Part shown: one piece after another, positions 37,659 to 49,299 of the stretch
Layout: every line of letters starts with the position of its first letter
Position numbering within the stretch: position 1 is the stretch's first letter
Source of the DNA: Allodiplogaster sudhausi
Lineage: Eukaryota > Nematoda > Chromadorea > Rhabditida > Diplogasteridae
Direction of reading: 5' to 3'
DNA length: 64,000 nt
Assembly (NCBI GenBank): GCA_945643635.1
Contig: CALZFC010000009.1
Location: 3,287,501 to 3,351,500, forward strand
Notes under the pieces: model-generated
Database searches by the model: none
Told to the model about the DNA's origin: nothing
Seen by the model: the letters and a program-made list of their open reading frames with translations, nothing else
Program-made: the position numbers and the translations under genes

Positions 37659-38591
37659 GAGACAGAGAGAGATACAGAGAGAGAGAGACAGAGAGAGAGA
37701 GAGAGAAGCCTCCATCCATGCACATGATCTATGCAGTTCATCCAAGCATCCTTCGCAAGTCCCTACTTTGGCGCATTCGACTTTCCACATTCGCATTAAT
37801 GTCCCTCCCATCTCGAACATATTTCACCCCTTTTACCAGAATGTCTTTGAAACACCCGCTACATACTTTTCGTTGCACACTAATCTTGCACCCGAAGTGC
37901 GTCAATATTCAACATCCAATGTCTATTCAAATGTGTAGGGATATTTTTGCCGGCGAATATATCCAGTTTTAACAGATCTGGTGGAAAAAGAAAGAAAAAT
38001 GTCTCCACTTACATGTGTGGAGACTTTTGTCCTCCAAAACCAGTGTACATTTGTAAGTAGTATATGCATACAAGTTACGGAAAAGAGCAGACAAACGGAT
38101 GATGAGAGTCTTTCAAGTGCATACTACATTCTATTTCCATGGTTCTAATGACACCCTAATGATTTCTTCGAAACTGACATGTATTCCAGCATTTTTTCTA
38201 TATCGGAAGTCGTGTTGTAGGTAAATGAAGAGGGAGTGGATGAAGAAGAAGAGAATCAACGTCACGTGGATTGCTGAAGATATGGCTCTTATACATTAAG
38301 CGTACAGTCAACAAACACTCTCGTTCTCATAGCTGATATCTTTCGAAGTCTGTGCGATGAGAAAAAAGAAACATGAAATATTACAGTATGCCTATTATGA
38401 ATGGGTTCAGTGCGACCTCCAATAAAGTAAGTTCCGGTCTTGATGTGGAAGCAGTTGCAGAGACAGCGATACTCGCCGGAGCTCTCGTCGAATTGGACGG
38501 GCGGAGGGATTCTCTCCTCGGGAGCATAGCCTCCTCCGTTCTGGTCTTGCCGCCTTATAAGAACGGCGCGAACCGAGCGACCGTTCATCAT
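36944..38591 (-). CDS. LAPTM-like four-transmembrane protein
   Basis: Five exons join in phase to 237 aa: 38591-38417, 38273-38179, 37619-37488, 37354-37152, 37052-36944. A cytosolic N-terminus of about 50 residues leads to CLCNCFHIKTGTYFIGA, which matches the Cys-rich pre-helix-1 region of LAPTM4/5 proteins. Helices follow at AIHVTLILFFFIHSLFIYL, GCFLAEMIGLAFASVAVFLLFIGL, the VLAMLCFAGLLICGAVAV stretch and IYAILFIYALCLVLQL, then YNCNRYLDERTSYMQY, comparable to the WNCYRYI tail of LAPTM4. Such proteins reside in late endosomes and lysosomes and bind NEDD4-type ligases through PY motifs; no PY motif is visible in this short C-terminus. The second start codon (38588) is equally possible. The intron at 37620-38178 carries a long GA/CT tract directly before the acceptor. 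Confidence 0.8.
37622..37707. repeat. (GA)n/(CT)n tract
   Basis: About 85 bp of GA-rich repeat; on the minus strand it is a CT tract that serves as the polypyrimidine tract of exon 3 of the LAPTM-like gene. Confidence 0.9.
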
Positions 38592-39756
38592 CCTCAACAC
38601 AAGACAAACTTAATCAGCAGCTGCCTCACTTTTCATGTTTTAGCAAAAGTGCAATAAAGACAGATGCAAAGAAGTAGACTGAGTGCGTTTCTTTTGGAAT
38701 CTGGTTCTCCCGCATCATGCTCATGCAAAATCGTGCCAGTCTCTTACTAGGGCTGTCGAATCATAATTGGGATATGTATGTCAAGAGCTACTTTTAGGAT
38801 ACGTATGATCTGTCGGTACCCTGAAAGATTGGAGGGAAAGCTTTTCTCCCATTTCCACCGCTCATATTGTGGTGGTGCTTAATTGCACTTTGGTAAACGA
38901 GGCAATCCTGGAGGGCACTCGGAGGCAAAAGTGAGGGGAGAAGTAAAGAAAGACAAAAGCATACATGCACTCACTGCCACACACGCGGCACAATTCAATC
39001 CGCTGATTGCTTTCCTGCGTCATTTGTGATAGGGCAAAAGAGGAAAGGCAGCAACGGCAGCAATGGAATAGCAAGAGAAAATCAGAAATGCATTCGCTGT
39101 CTCAGAAGGTGTGGCAGAGGAAGTGGACAACTGACATGGATCAGCCGCACCGGCCAACTTTCTCAGCGACTTCAGCTTCAAGACGTTCTAATCTTCCTCT
39201 TCTTCGCCTTACAATTAGAATGCTGAAAGTCAACAAAAATTACAAAGTTACTCTGATTTACATCGTTCAATTTCCATACTGAAAGAACGCCATCAAAACA
39301 TTTTAATAAGGAAAAATGATGATTTGCTCAATTAGCAGTGCTGATATGATTAGATGACAAATACTAGTGCAGAAACACGAGAAATCGATGAGAGGCGAGA
39401 CCATCGTAAATGGCAAACAAGCGGAGGCGCTGGAAATAGAATGAGCGTACTACGGAAGAAAAACCAAAACATACTAAAGTTTTATGGCAAACAACGTCAA
39501 GCAATGATGGTTTTTTTTCAATAGTTCGGCTCGCATAGGAATTTCAAATTATCAAATCAAGTGAAACATGTGAGGGCTCACATTTTGCGAACATGATAAA
39601 ATATCTTGTGTATAACAGAGGAAAGCTTGTATAGTTGGAACTCTCCTAACATTTGCGTTGTTGTTAGACATGAATTTCACGAGGATATTTTGAGAAGAAT
39701 GAAAGCAATCATCTTGGAAGTGGTAGCACAGGTGGCATATGCAGAGTGGACTGAGA

Positions 39757-39827
39757 AGAGAGAGAGAGAGTGAGAGAAAGAGAGAGTGAGAGATAGAGAG
39801 AGATAGATAGAGAAAGAGAGAGAGAGG

Positions 39828-39858
<31 letters not shown>

Positions 39859-39860
39859 GG
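39757..39860. repeat. (GA)n tract
   Basis: About 100 bp of nearly pure GA/GAAA repeat in intergenic DNA. Confidence 0.9.
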
Positions 39861-41782
39861 CCAGGTGAGTCTCCCCGAGAGGGGTGGGGGCATGTGTAGT
39901 CAGACTGGGGAGGAGGGGGCTAACGCCGGACGCTCGATGAATTGAGAAATGGCAAACTGACGGCCGCGACTCTGCGCAGTGAAGCGGCAACAGCAAACAA
40001 TGCGAAGGAAAGAGGGAGAGGGTGAAGAGAAGTTGAGAAAAATAGGAGAGGTGGAGAGAGAGAGAGAATGGTGGGAAAGGTAAAGGGAAGTGAGAGGAAA
40101 TAAGGAAATTATGACAGGCAGAAGGCATACAAGAGACTGCCTTCGATAAGGAGAGTGCAAAATTGAGCGCACAAACACGACGAAGTCTTGTTTGTAATAC
40201 ACGAGGGTAAAGGTCAGATAAGACAATGCAAGCAACCAAGGTATGTTTAAAACCATTAATTCCTGTAGAGATAAGTAAGTGAGTAGATGCCATTCAAGAT
40301 CGAGAAACAGTGCCAAAAATGTAGATGATTTCGATTCGAGGATGGGGTGGCTTTAGTGCAAAGAATGAGTATGGCCTCAGAGAGATGCTCGCTTCTACAG
40401 CACAAAACAATGTAAATCGAAGGAAACGAAAGAGAACCGAGGAGGCAAACTCGGACGACCCACACCATCCCATGGGAGGGTTGGCGAGACTATTCGAGCG
40501 AGAGGTTGAGGGATGGAGAGAGTGCATGATAAGGAGAGGGGCGAGGACGAGTAAGGCGACAGATAAAAAGGAAATAGTTAGAAGAAATGAAAAATATGAA
40601 TGCAATATTATCAAGTAAACTAAAACGTAAAATAGAACAGTTATATAAATAAGTAAATGAACTCAGGATTCTCAATTTCATTTTCCTTCAAACTATCTCT
40701 TCACAATTTTCTTGAATTCTTGCATATTCCGCCACGAACAAGAAGCAAGAGTTTATTTGGGCGGATGTGACTCTAAATTCGTCAAAATGTGACGGGCGAA
40801 TGATGTTTCAAATGAAGCCCATGAAAAAGTCTTTTCTGTTGGTCAGCCAAATGAAATAAGATTCGGACAAAATCTTTAGATGTGCAGGAATGAAGGTATC
40901 AAAAATGGCCAAAAGAAATTGATAGACATTGTGAGAACTTGCGACCGTAGGGTTTCTACTTCACTTGTACTTTTCTCAGCAAAAAATGGTTACAAATAAA
41001 ATAAAAGCAACAACAAATGCTGCCATGATCGCGTCAATGATGGTGCTCCGCTTTCTGGGGGACCTCATGTCAAATGAGGGGAGATAGGCATGCGACGACG
41101 AGAGAAAGAGAGCATGGAAGATAAGGAAGAGAAAGAGAGAAACAAGGAGAGAGAGTGAAAGTGAAATTGGGAGAGCGGGATTGAGAGCAAGAGTTATAGA
41201 GACTGAGAAAGCAAAGACGAAGCAGCAGAAGCGTGCTATTCCCTCGCGTAGACAGCATCTTGTCACTTGCTGGTAGTGATGGAATGAGCGCACTAGGAAG
41301 AGAGAAAGAGAGAAGAGAAAAAGGGAGTGAGAGAATGAGAGAGCGAGAGAGGGAGGAAGAGAAAACGTGAGATGACGAATGGAGCGATGAGGACGGCAGC
41401 GAATGGAGAGAGAAGAGGGAGTTGGAAGAGAAGGAGAGATAGAATGGAAGGAAGAGAGAGCAGAGAGGACGGTGGACGTTAGGAAACGAGAGTAGAAGAG
41501 ACCGCGCGGTTGCCTTGAGCGGTTATTCGGACGTAGAGTAGCATCTTGTGAGGGGCGAGTGAGTGAGGAAGAAGCAAGCCCCGCCGGGTCGGCAAGCCAA
41601 CGGATCCAGCCGAGGCCGAGAAGGAGGACTCCCGGCTGCTTCCCCCAAAGCACAATCAGCACACTCGACAATGCAAGGCCCCCTAAGCGCTTATTTGATT
41701 CGTCTGCGGGACAGGCTTCGCTGTAACCGCGCATTGAGCTACGGCTGTTGAGTGGGGGACGAGAATGGAACGAAGAGGAGAC

Positions 41783-41835
<53 letters not shown>

Positions 41836-41935
41836 TGGAGAGAAAGAGAGAGAGAGAGGGAAAGAGTGAGAGAGAGAGGGAAAGAGAGAAAGAAAGAGAG
41901 AGAAAGATGGAGGGAAAGAGAAAAAGAGAATGCTA
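41783..41935. repeat. (GA)n tract, about 150 bp
   Basis: The longest purine tract in the window. Its overlapping Arg/Glu frames (plus) and Leu/Ser frames (minus) are composition artefacts. Confidence 0.9.
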
Positions 41936-43328
41936 GAGAAGTCAATCGCAAAAGAAGTAGATTGGTACTGACAGTGAGAATTGCAAGTGAGTCTAGCCAA
42001 GTAAGTTGCTCGGTCTTTGCTCAGCGAGATGGTCAGTGGCTGCTGCCGTAGCAGCCATGCTATTGAAAGGTGCAGAGAGGGGGTGACCCTTCGGCTTCCC
42101 CCGAGGGCTACTTCTCTACAAGTACCTCCCACATTCTCAACGTGACTGAATACACTTTGTTGCGGCGCAGCAGCTAAGACACTCCAGATTACTCGTCCAT
42201 ACTCACGACCTTTCATTCTCCCTCTCCCAGTCTCTCTCTCTCTCTATCTTTATTTCTCTCTTTCTTTTTTCTTTTATTTCTCCGCCTTCGAGCATCCTTC
42301 TTATGGTTAGTCGCTCTGGGAAGCGCACACGGCATGATTCAATCTGTAGCATTAAGCAGAAGCGGCAGCATGTTTATCCCGAAGAGAGCAAAGAAGAGCA
42401 CTAGAGAGAATCTCCCTCAGTCAATCTTTCTCTCTTGTTACAACATTAAAGATGTCAACTGAGCCACTCAACTTTAATTTTTAAAATTTTTTATCTTTAT
42501 GCTTCTATTAGGTTGAAAAACTTTAGAAAAATGTAGATTTTTGTTAAGTTTAGTTAAAGAAGGAGCATGATGCATTATTTTAAACTTAAAAATGCAGCGC
42601 AAAACACGGCGGAAAATGTCGATACCAACACAAACAGGAAGCAATCCACCGTGAAGTTTTTTTTCAAGAAGGAAGAACGCAGAGAGAAAAGAAGGAAGGG
42701 TAGACGACAACAGAAGGGACGAGAACCTCAAGCAAGGGTTGTTCCGGGAGAGCGAATGTCGACAACCATCGCATGACCCAGTTCACTCCTTCCAGCACGG
42801 CAAATTGCCACGGGTAAACATTGTAAATAAATAATTTATTGCTACAAATTACACTTTCGACATTTATCATCATTGCAACTGAAAGGATCAACATAATTAA
42901 CAGTCAATTTACATGTGCCATTAGAACTAAAGGAGTGCTGTGCTAACAAAATAATGAGCAATAGTAGGATATTGGAAGTTTGGACTCAGTCATGAAAGAG
43001 TGTACATACGGACACATTTGTCGTCGAGTCCACGAATTCCTATCGATTCTTGGGAACCGCCTAACCTCTTCGAAAAGGTCTTTTCCAGCTGACCGCTCGT
43101 CTGTCTCCATCAAAATGCAACCAGCCGTGCAATTAATCTTGACAAAACTGACGCCAGTTTGGCCAAATGTTAATGAAAGTTTCATTTCGAGCTCAGTGAA
43201 ATTTTAATGAAATATTTTGTAATCTTTCTTCTGGGAAGAGATTTTGAATTTTCTTTTTCTTATGCTATTTTCTTTCTTTCTACATGGTTTTTTGCATAGG
43301 TTTCTATTTAAACATATTTATGTACATA

Positions 43329-45117
43329 CAGTACCGCCCAACATCCAGGGGTCATGGATGCAACGGATGCAACGGTTGCATCCTTAAGATCCATGCGAAT
43401 TGTGGCTTGTACAGGCAACGAAAATATTCCATATTACATTTTTCTGAATGTGAATTTTTTTCTCTATCGACTGAATCTATCCAATTCATAAAATACTCAA
43501 CTTTTTTACGCGAAGATTTGTGTGCAATGCAAGTCCAAATGGTGTGCAAGGAATAGTGTGCAAAGCTGTGTAGGGTACTTTACTTTAAATTTTGGTAGGT
43601 TTCCATGAATTTTCTTCTTCTTTTTTTTTGCTGATCTGAGAACTGAAAAGAGGTAATCAGCAGTGCAATTAATGCAAAGGAGGAGGCAAAAGAAGACTGA
43701 CAAAATATAGCAAACAAAAGTGGAAGTAATTGGCACAAATCGGAATCGAACTCCAGCCCTTCTGCTCATGCTCGGATATTCATACCAATTCTCCACTCAC
43801 CCATGTTGTTTTTCAGCTCGAAGAATTTTAGCTAGCATTTTTACTTCGTTTTTATTAGCTGTTTTCTTTATACACACAACACTTGGTTATCTCCTAGCCC
43901 GGATTAACGAACAGAGAGTATGAAAACGCCGGCTATCATAGGGTGCGCGCCGGTTTGGACTTAATCATCTTTCTATCGCATCACGGTCAGGGCGACCGTG
44001 GCGTAGCTGTGCCAAAAACATATTCAAAATGGCGCGAAAATTTAAGAATTTTGAAGTCGGTTTGGTGATCTTTGTGAAATATTTCTGCCCAGTTCGAAAG
44101 CGAAAATTGTCTGATGGTTTCTAATGATATGCACTGGGTGTGGCAGACAAGACCTCCACTGTTGTTTACAAATCAATTGGAGACCTCCACTGTTGTTTAC
44201 AAATCAAAACATTTGTGCCATGATGGCTGGTTGGTTGTGGCTCACACGGCTAGTGTAACCTGCGAGAGATCGGTTCCGCCATGACGTCTAACGTTTTGCA
44301 CATTCGGTTTTTTATAAACCTCCTTACAATTAGATTCTTTTTTTTGCTTGGAATCCTTATGGCCAGAAATATTTCAGAAGATCACCCAACCGACTTCAAA
44401 ATTCTTAAATTTTCGCGCCATTTTGAATATGTTTTTGGCATAGCTACGCCACGGTCGCCCTGACCGTGATGCGATAGAAAGATGATTAAGTCCAAACCGG
44501 CGCGCACCCTATGATAGCCGGCGTTTTCATACTCTCTGTTCGTTAATCCGGGCTAGGAGATAACCAAGTGTTGTGGGTATAAAGAAAACAGCTAATAAAA
44601 ACGAAGTCAAAATGCTAGCTAAAATTCTTCGAGCTGAAAAAACAACATGGGTGAGTGGAGAATTGGTATGAATATCCGAGCATGAGCAGAAGGGCTGGAG
44701 TTCGATTCCGCTTTGTGCCAATTACTTCCACTTTTGTTTGCTATATTTTGTCAGTCTTCTTTTGCCTCCTCCTTTGCATTAATTGCACTGCTGATTACCT
44801 CTTTTCAGTTCTCAGATCAGCAAAAAAAGAAGAAAATTCAGGGAAACCTACCAAAATTTAAAGTAAAGTACCCTACACAGCTTTGCACACTATTCCTTGC
44901 ACACCATTTGGACTTGCATTGCACACAAATCTTCGCGTAAAAAAGTTGAGTATTTTATGAATTGGATAGATTCAGTCGATAGAGAAAAAAATTCACATTC
45001 AGAAAAATGTAATATGGAATATTTTCGTTGCCTGTACAAGCCACAATTCGCATGGATCTTAAGGATGCAACCGTTGCATCCGTTGCATCCATGACCCCTG
45101 GATGTTGGGCGGTACTG
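43329..45117. mobile_element. Tc1/mariner-type palindromic element (MITE/foldback)
   Basis: The ends are inverted: left CAGTACCGCCCAACATCC, right GGATGTTGGGCGGTACTG, each bordered by TA (43327-43328 and 45118-45119). CAGT...ACTG ends with TA duplication are the signature of Tc1/mariner insertions. The arms (43329 to about 44075 and about 44372 to 45117, roughly 745 bp each) look nearly identical, so a 65-residue frame appears word-for-word on both strands. A short unique loop separates them and contains a direct repeat of gacctccactgttgtttac (44152 onward). No transposase frame is present. The high arm identity points to a recent insertion or ongoing gene conversion. Confidence 0.88.
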
Positions 45118-45158
45118 TACATAAATATGTTTACATAGAAATATACGTCTATATATGA

Positions 45159-45380
45159 ATGTTGAGAAGTATGAACAACTTATTGGTTCCCATTCGGCGT
45201 CGACAACCCAATTTGCCGTACATTCGACAGCATCCTATGCTATTCTTCGCTCCCAATGAGAGGCTCCTTTGTGATCGCTTCCGGATGAGACCAGCTCGAG
45301 TCAGGCAGCTTGTCCAGCACCTCGTGGCGGCTCTCAACCACTACTCTCTCGGAGACTGGGCGATCTCCGAAGAGAACCAG
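45159..45380 (+). pseudogene. HARBI1-like transposase fragment
   Basis: A 74-codon frame starts with ATG and contains PYIRQHPMLFFAP and RFRMRPARVRQLVQHL, which resemble the N-terminal helix-rich region of PIF/Harbinger nuclease-type proteins in animals. It ends at GAGAACCAG followed by gcaagt, a good GC-type donor. No continuing exon with the catalytic DDE region was found in the next kilobase, so it is probably a truncated relic; a short host gene remains possible. It begins 42 bp beyond the end of the Tc1/mariner-type element. Confidence 0.45.
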
Positions 45381-45382
45381 GC

Positions 45383-46341
45383 AAGTCGAGCAATCCGACT
45401 GTGATGTAAAGACGGCAAGACAGAGTTTAAAAATAGGCGAGAGGTGGTGAGAGAGAGGAAAAGAGGTAAAAGTGATGAATCTCAGGGAGGTTAGGTGGTA
45501 GAAGTGCATGAAACAAGGAATCTCAGGGAGGATAAGAGTGAGAAGTGCATGAAATAAGAAATTTCAATCTGAAAGCATTATTAAGAAAAATAATAATGGA
45601 GACAGGAAAAGCTGAAAAAATTGCTAGTTATAACACATTCGACAGGTTCTCATAAGTAGATATGAAAAAAGGAAAGCATTCTAAGATTCACTCGGACAGC
45701 AACACACAATGCTTGTGTTTTTGCCCATTTTTCATTTCCGTTATTATTGAGATGACGAACTTGAAGTTGAATGACATTGGTACTTGGGCAATCTTTCGGT
45801 CACAAATATGAGATAGCGTACAAAAGTGAGAGAGGAAAAGATTCTAAAGAGCTTTTAGAAACTTTTCCTCTCTCACTTTCCCACACTATTTCGTTATACA
45901 TGACAAACTTCAGTGAACTTTTTCGTTGAATGCATTTTTAAACCTGCACAAACATTTTCTTTTCTTTTTCGGAAGTTGGATGAAGTTTGGCCTTTCTCCA
46001 TAGTAAACCGGCGTAAAACCTTCATGAACTTTCAATTTGAGCTCGTTAATATTTCACTCAACCTTCGTTTCAATTTTCTTCCTAGATTAATTGCACGGCA
46101 GGTGAAAATATGTGGAAGTCCCTGTGTTTTTTTTAAAACTTTGCATGAGAATTTCCAATAGTTCTTCTCTGATGTTGTAATATAAAATGTGACGTTCCAT
46201 GCCATATTTAGAGATCTCCGAAAGAATCACTGAATTTGTAATTTTCCGAAACACCGGCTGACGTCACTCGAATAAGATGACTGACAGCATAAAAATTATG
46301 CCCGTTGGCGATCAACTCAACATCTCAATCGTATAGTTTAT
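45383..46341. other. intergenic, nothing coding recognised
   Basis: Between the HARBI1-like fragment and the 3' end of the longin-type gene. Apart from the hairpin near 45850 it shows no exon signature. AATAAA on the minus strand near 46339-46334 lies just past the stop codon of the next gene and fits a polyadenylation signal. Confidence 0.6.
45813..45890. ncRNA. long imperfect hairpin, possible small-RNA precursor or mini-palindrome
   Basis: Two arms of about 38 nt fold back on each other. The core AAAGTGAGAGAGGAAAAG (from 45823) pairs perfectly with its complement near 45861-45878, and the pairing extends imperfectly on both sides with almost no loop. Size resembles a pre-miRNA stem, but the tiny loop is more typical of a palindromic repeat. 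No expression evidence can be read. Confidence 0.3.
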
Positions 46342-49299
46342 TCAATTATAAAACGTGGTTGAATGACTAACAATAGGGTGAAGCATACTTAAAAGCTTGT
46401 GTATTTCGCGCATCGCAAGATTCTTGTGAACATAGCGAGGGAATAGGGCGGAGCAGATGACTTGTGGAGGAGGAGAATCCGATGAGTGGACGGAGGGGGA
46501 GGGGGGAGTCCGGCGGGAGACTCGACTGATGAACGAGGCACGTCGAGACAGCCGAGGCTGCTGCTCCCGGGGTCTCCACTCAAAACACCATTTCTGACTC
46601 ACACGAAGTTCACTATAGAATGGGAAAAAGAGTGGAGGCAAAGGTCGTCAATAACGTAGTCGTTCGTTATCTCGACTACCTGGAGAAAGAAGAGTTCCTC
46701 GCCAGCTTCGGAAGTGACGTCTAGATAACAGAGTTCCGACATATCGCATGGCATCTGCTCGTCCAGTATTCTCTTGTAGCATCCTGCAATTCAGCATTGT
46801 TGAGCCAGAGATTAAATCACTATCCAAGGAAAGGGTCTCTAACCAGGAGCATACTCAAAGAAGGCCTTGTTGGAATGAAGAGTGTAGGAGTACGCGACCA
46901 TGTCGAGGCCGAGCATGGCAGGAGTGAGCATGAACTCGGGCGATTCCTCGTTGTCACGGCTCCACAGCTCGGCCGCACTCTCCTTGCGAATCACACTTTC
47001 GTGTCGGGAACGGACGATTCTCGCGAGCGAGTTCTCGAAGAGTCGAAGCTTGTATCGAGCAGCGTCTCTCTTCACGTCCGCAGCCACTTCCTGCAGCAGA
47101 TTCAGCAGCTGACGACGCACGAAAGCGACGAGAGTCGTGATGCGGAGTGGCAGCGCGGCCTGCAATTTATCTTCCACTTTATCTCTCGTTCACTTTTTTA
47201 TGCTTTGATTAAACAATAAGAATAAGAGGCAACGAACGAACACGTGAGCGAGCGTCGTGTTGTTCATTCAATGTTATCTGAGATCCAAAAGTCGAGATTG
47301 AAAGAAGCGAGAGAGTCGACTTGAGACCAGAGAAGAGAGCTCTCTTCGGTCGCTCTGGTGGCTGTTCGAGGCCGCGCACTCTTATCAACTCACCAGAGAG
47401 ACGGTTCCAGAGTGTCTGAAAGGTCAACAACTCAACAATTTTTTGACATCCGAAAAAGGATATTGATGAATTTCGTAACACGCACTCGAATGAAACCCGA
47501 TGTCTTGACTGGATTTCGAAGGAAAGATGACGCATTCGCATTTTCTTGCCTCTCAAAAACCATTTCAACCAACAGCTTCGAGATGACATCGACCAAGTTG
47601 TCAATCCTCGTGACTTCAGCACGTAACTCTTCCGTCTCCGTCAGCTGAATAATGGAGATAAACGACAGTATACCAACTAGATTTTGTTATTAAATATCCA
47701 TTGCGTGTCAAGATATGTATACCGTGTCAAGGGCTTGGATGAGAAGCATAATCATGCGAACGAGGGCATTGGACTGGCATTCAGATAAGCAGAACAGCTC
47801 TAATTCATTGCTCAGACGACACCGAATGACGTCCACGTAGAATGGAAGCTCACTAGCTGATGACCGGATCCAGTTCTGAAGAAGGGAATGTTAAGTAGTA
47901 ACTACGATGAAGCATTCGCAGTTTTTCAGATACCTGTGAAATGGTCGGGGTGCTATCCTCGAGCAGGGGCATGCTGTCAAAGATGGCATTGAGATCCTCC
48001 AGGTCGAGCTGCTTCCACAGCGGTTTCTGGGTTGAATTCGAGTTGACTGTCGCGATCACTTCTCTCCCGTGCATCAGAAAGCACCTCAAATGAGATAAGG
48101 CCGGTTGATTTGAAAAGAGTGTAAACATGCGGAGCTGTCAACAGAATCTTATCACGGATACGCATCACGGGACAACTACATTCATCCTCCTCTTGAATTA
48201 CTCTTAGACAGTCAATGATGCAATGCGAGAATGTGTACCTATTGCTACCGATGAAGATTTGTAGTTGTTCGCAGATTGACTTGACGACAGAAGTCACGCG
48301 AGACACTTGGACACCTCGCGTCACTGTGCGGATGCTGTTCAGGACGCCTCAAAGATGGCAAAGAGTCAATGAACAATTAAAAACAGCACAATAAAAAGAA
48401 CATTTTGTGGTAAAATATGTGAGGGAAATAAATGAATACAAAACTTGAGTAACCTCGAACTCTTAACGGTCTTCCATTGCAGAAGTCGTCGATGGACTCT
48501 TCGATGATGTCCCGCCCATTCTCGACTGGAAGAAGACCCGTGTTCATGAGATCGAGGAGAGGGCCGAATGATATCCGCAGCTGCACTGTTAAGTAGTCGA
48601 GAAATGACTGCTCCCTCTCGTCTTCACTGCAATGATAGCCAATTAATACAAGGGAGTGTGTGTTCGTCACTGTGATGTCCGTAGTTGGCAGAACTGAGGA
48701 GGAGGGTATACCTAGTCTGCTGCTGCCTCTGGCTCTCACAGGGCACTTTGAGCGGAGGACACAGCGGAGCCACAATCGGAGGAGACAGACTCGTGTCCTG
48801 TGGCACAGTGAGCACAGGGGAGGGGGAGGAGGCCAAGCAGAAGCAGTCACAACTATACACAGGGAGGGCAGTCTAACCTATTGCTGATGGAGAGCAGCAA
48901 CGAGCCACTGCCAAGAACGCGGAAGTGGAAGGCCATCCCACGAGTGGAGATGCTTTTGAAGCAGTCCGACTCGGCGGTGGCGCGGAACATCGAGATGATG
49001 GGGAGGAAGAAGTGGGAAACCTCGGCCAGCTGGGTCAGACGACGACGAGCATGGCGAGTTGTGGAAGGCGAGGACGGAGGGGCGGCAGAACAGCAAGGGT
49101 GGGGGTGGCAGGTCGAAGAGGACGGAGTTTCGGATGAGGAGGAGTCCGTGTACACTCCAGACGAGGAGGCGCCGTCCGTCCCGGAGGGCACATGCGGGGC
49201 CGAGTGGAACAGACGGGCATGGATGAAGTCGACAAAGTGGTCGTCGCCAGAGGCCAGCAACACTTGATTCCCACTGCTCACCACAACAATACCAAACAT
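46342..49299 (-). CDS. longin-type protein, HPS1/MON1-superfamily-like
   Basis: Ten exons join in phase to about 654 aa: 49299-48878, 48626-48454, 48347-48085, 48026-47934, 47875-47723, 47644-47497, 47361-47321, 47159-46844, 46783-46680, 46593-46342. The N-terminus (MFGIVVVSSGNQVLLASGDD), then QLAEVSHFFLPIISMFRA and GMAFHFRVLGSGSLLLSIS followed by a helix starting EREQSFLDYL, matches the first longin domain pattern of HPS1, MON1, CCZ1 and Fuzzy, subunits of Rab-activating complexes. A Ser/Pro/Cys-rich insert (about 40-85) interrupts it and may itself be an intron bounded by gtgtac and cccag. The rest is largely helical and I do not recognise it; length is close to HPS1 (about 700). The start has an acceptor 25 nt upstream. 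Exon 47361-47321 and the junction before 47159 are the weakest. The C-terminus is basic and Ser/Pro-rich, then YVHKNLAMREIHKLL. Confidence 0.7.

Larger units (their letters stand above)
38592..43326. other. 4.7-kb intergenic region, repeats and weak coding hints
   Basis: GA-rich tracts occur at 39757-39860, 41100-41160, 41280-41370 and 41783-41935. A plus-strand frame at 40325-40615 encodes a charged, non-repetitive 97-residue peptide (RRKRKRTEEANSDDPHH) but lacks splice partners. A minus-strand frame ending at 40976 closes with a basic segment and one hydrophobic helix (AAFVVAFILFVTIFC), like the end of a tail-anchored protein. Neither is supported enough to call a gene. Confidence 0.45.

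Noticed and set aside
40325..40615. Plus-strand 97-residue charged frame
   Set aside because: Composition is protein-like, but there are no splice partners, no recognisable domain, and an equally long minus-strand frame overlaps it.
43352..45094. Identical 65-residue frames on opposite strands
   Set aside because: Mirror copies in the arms of the palindromic Tc1/mariner-type element, not a gene.
48700..48865. Minus-strand exon-like frame between the first two exons of the longin-type gene
   Set aside because: Including it needs a 25-nt intron and breaks the match to the longin domain. Joining 48878 directly to 48626 is in phase and restores the conserved SIS...EREQSFLDYL spacing.
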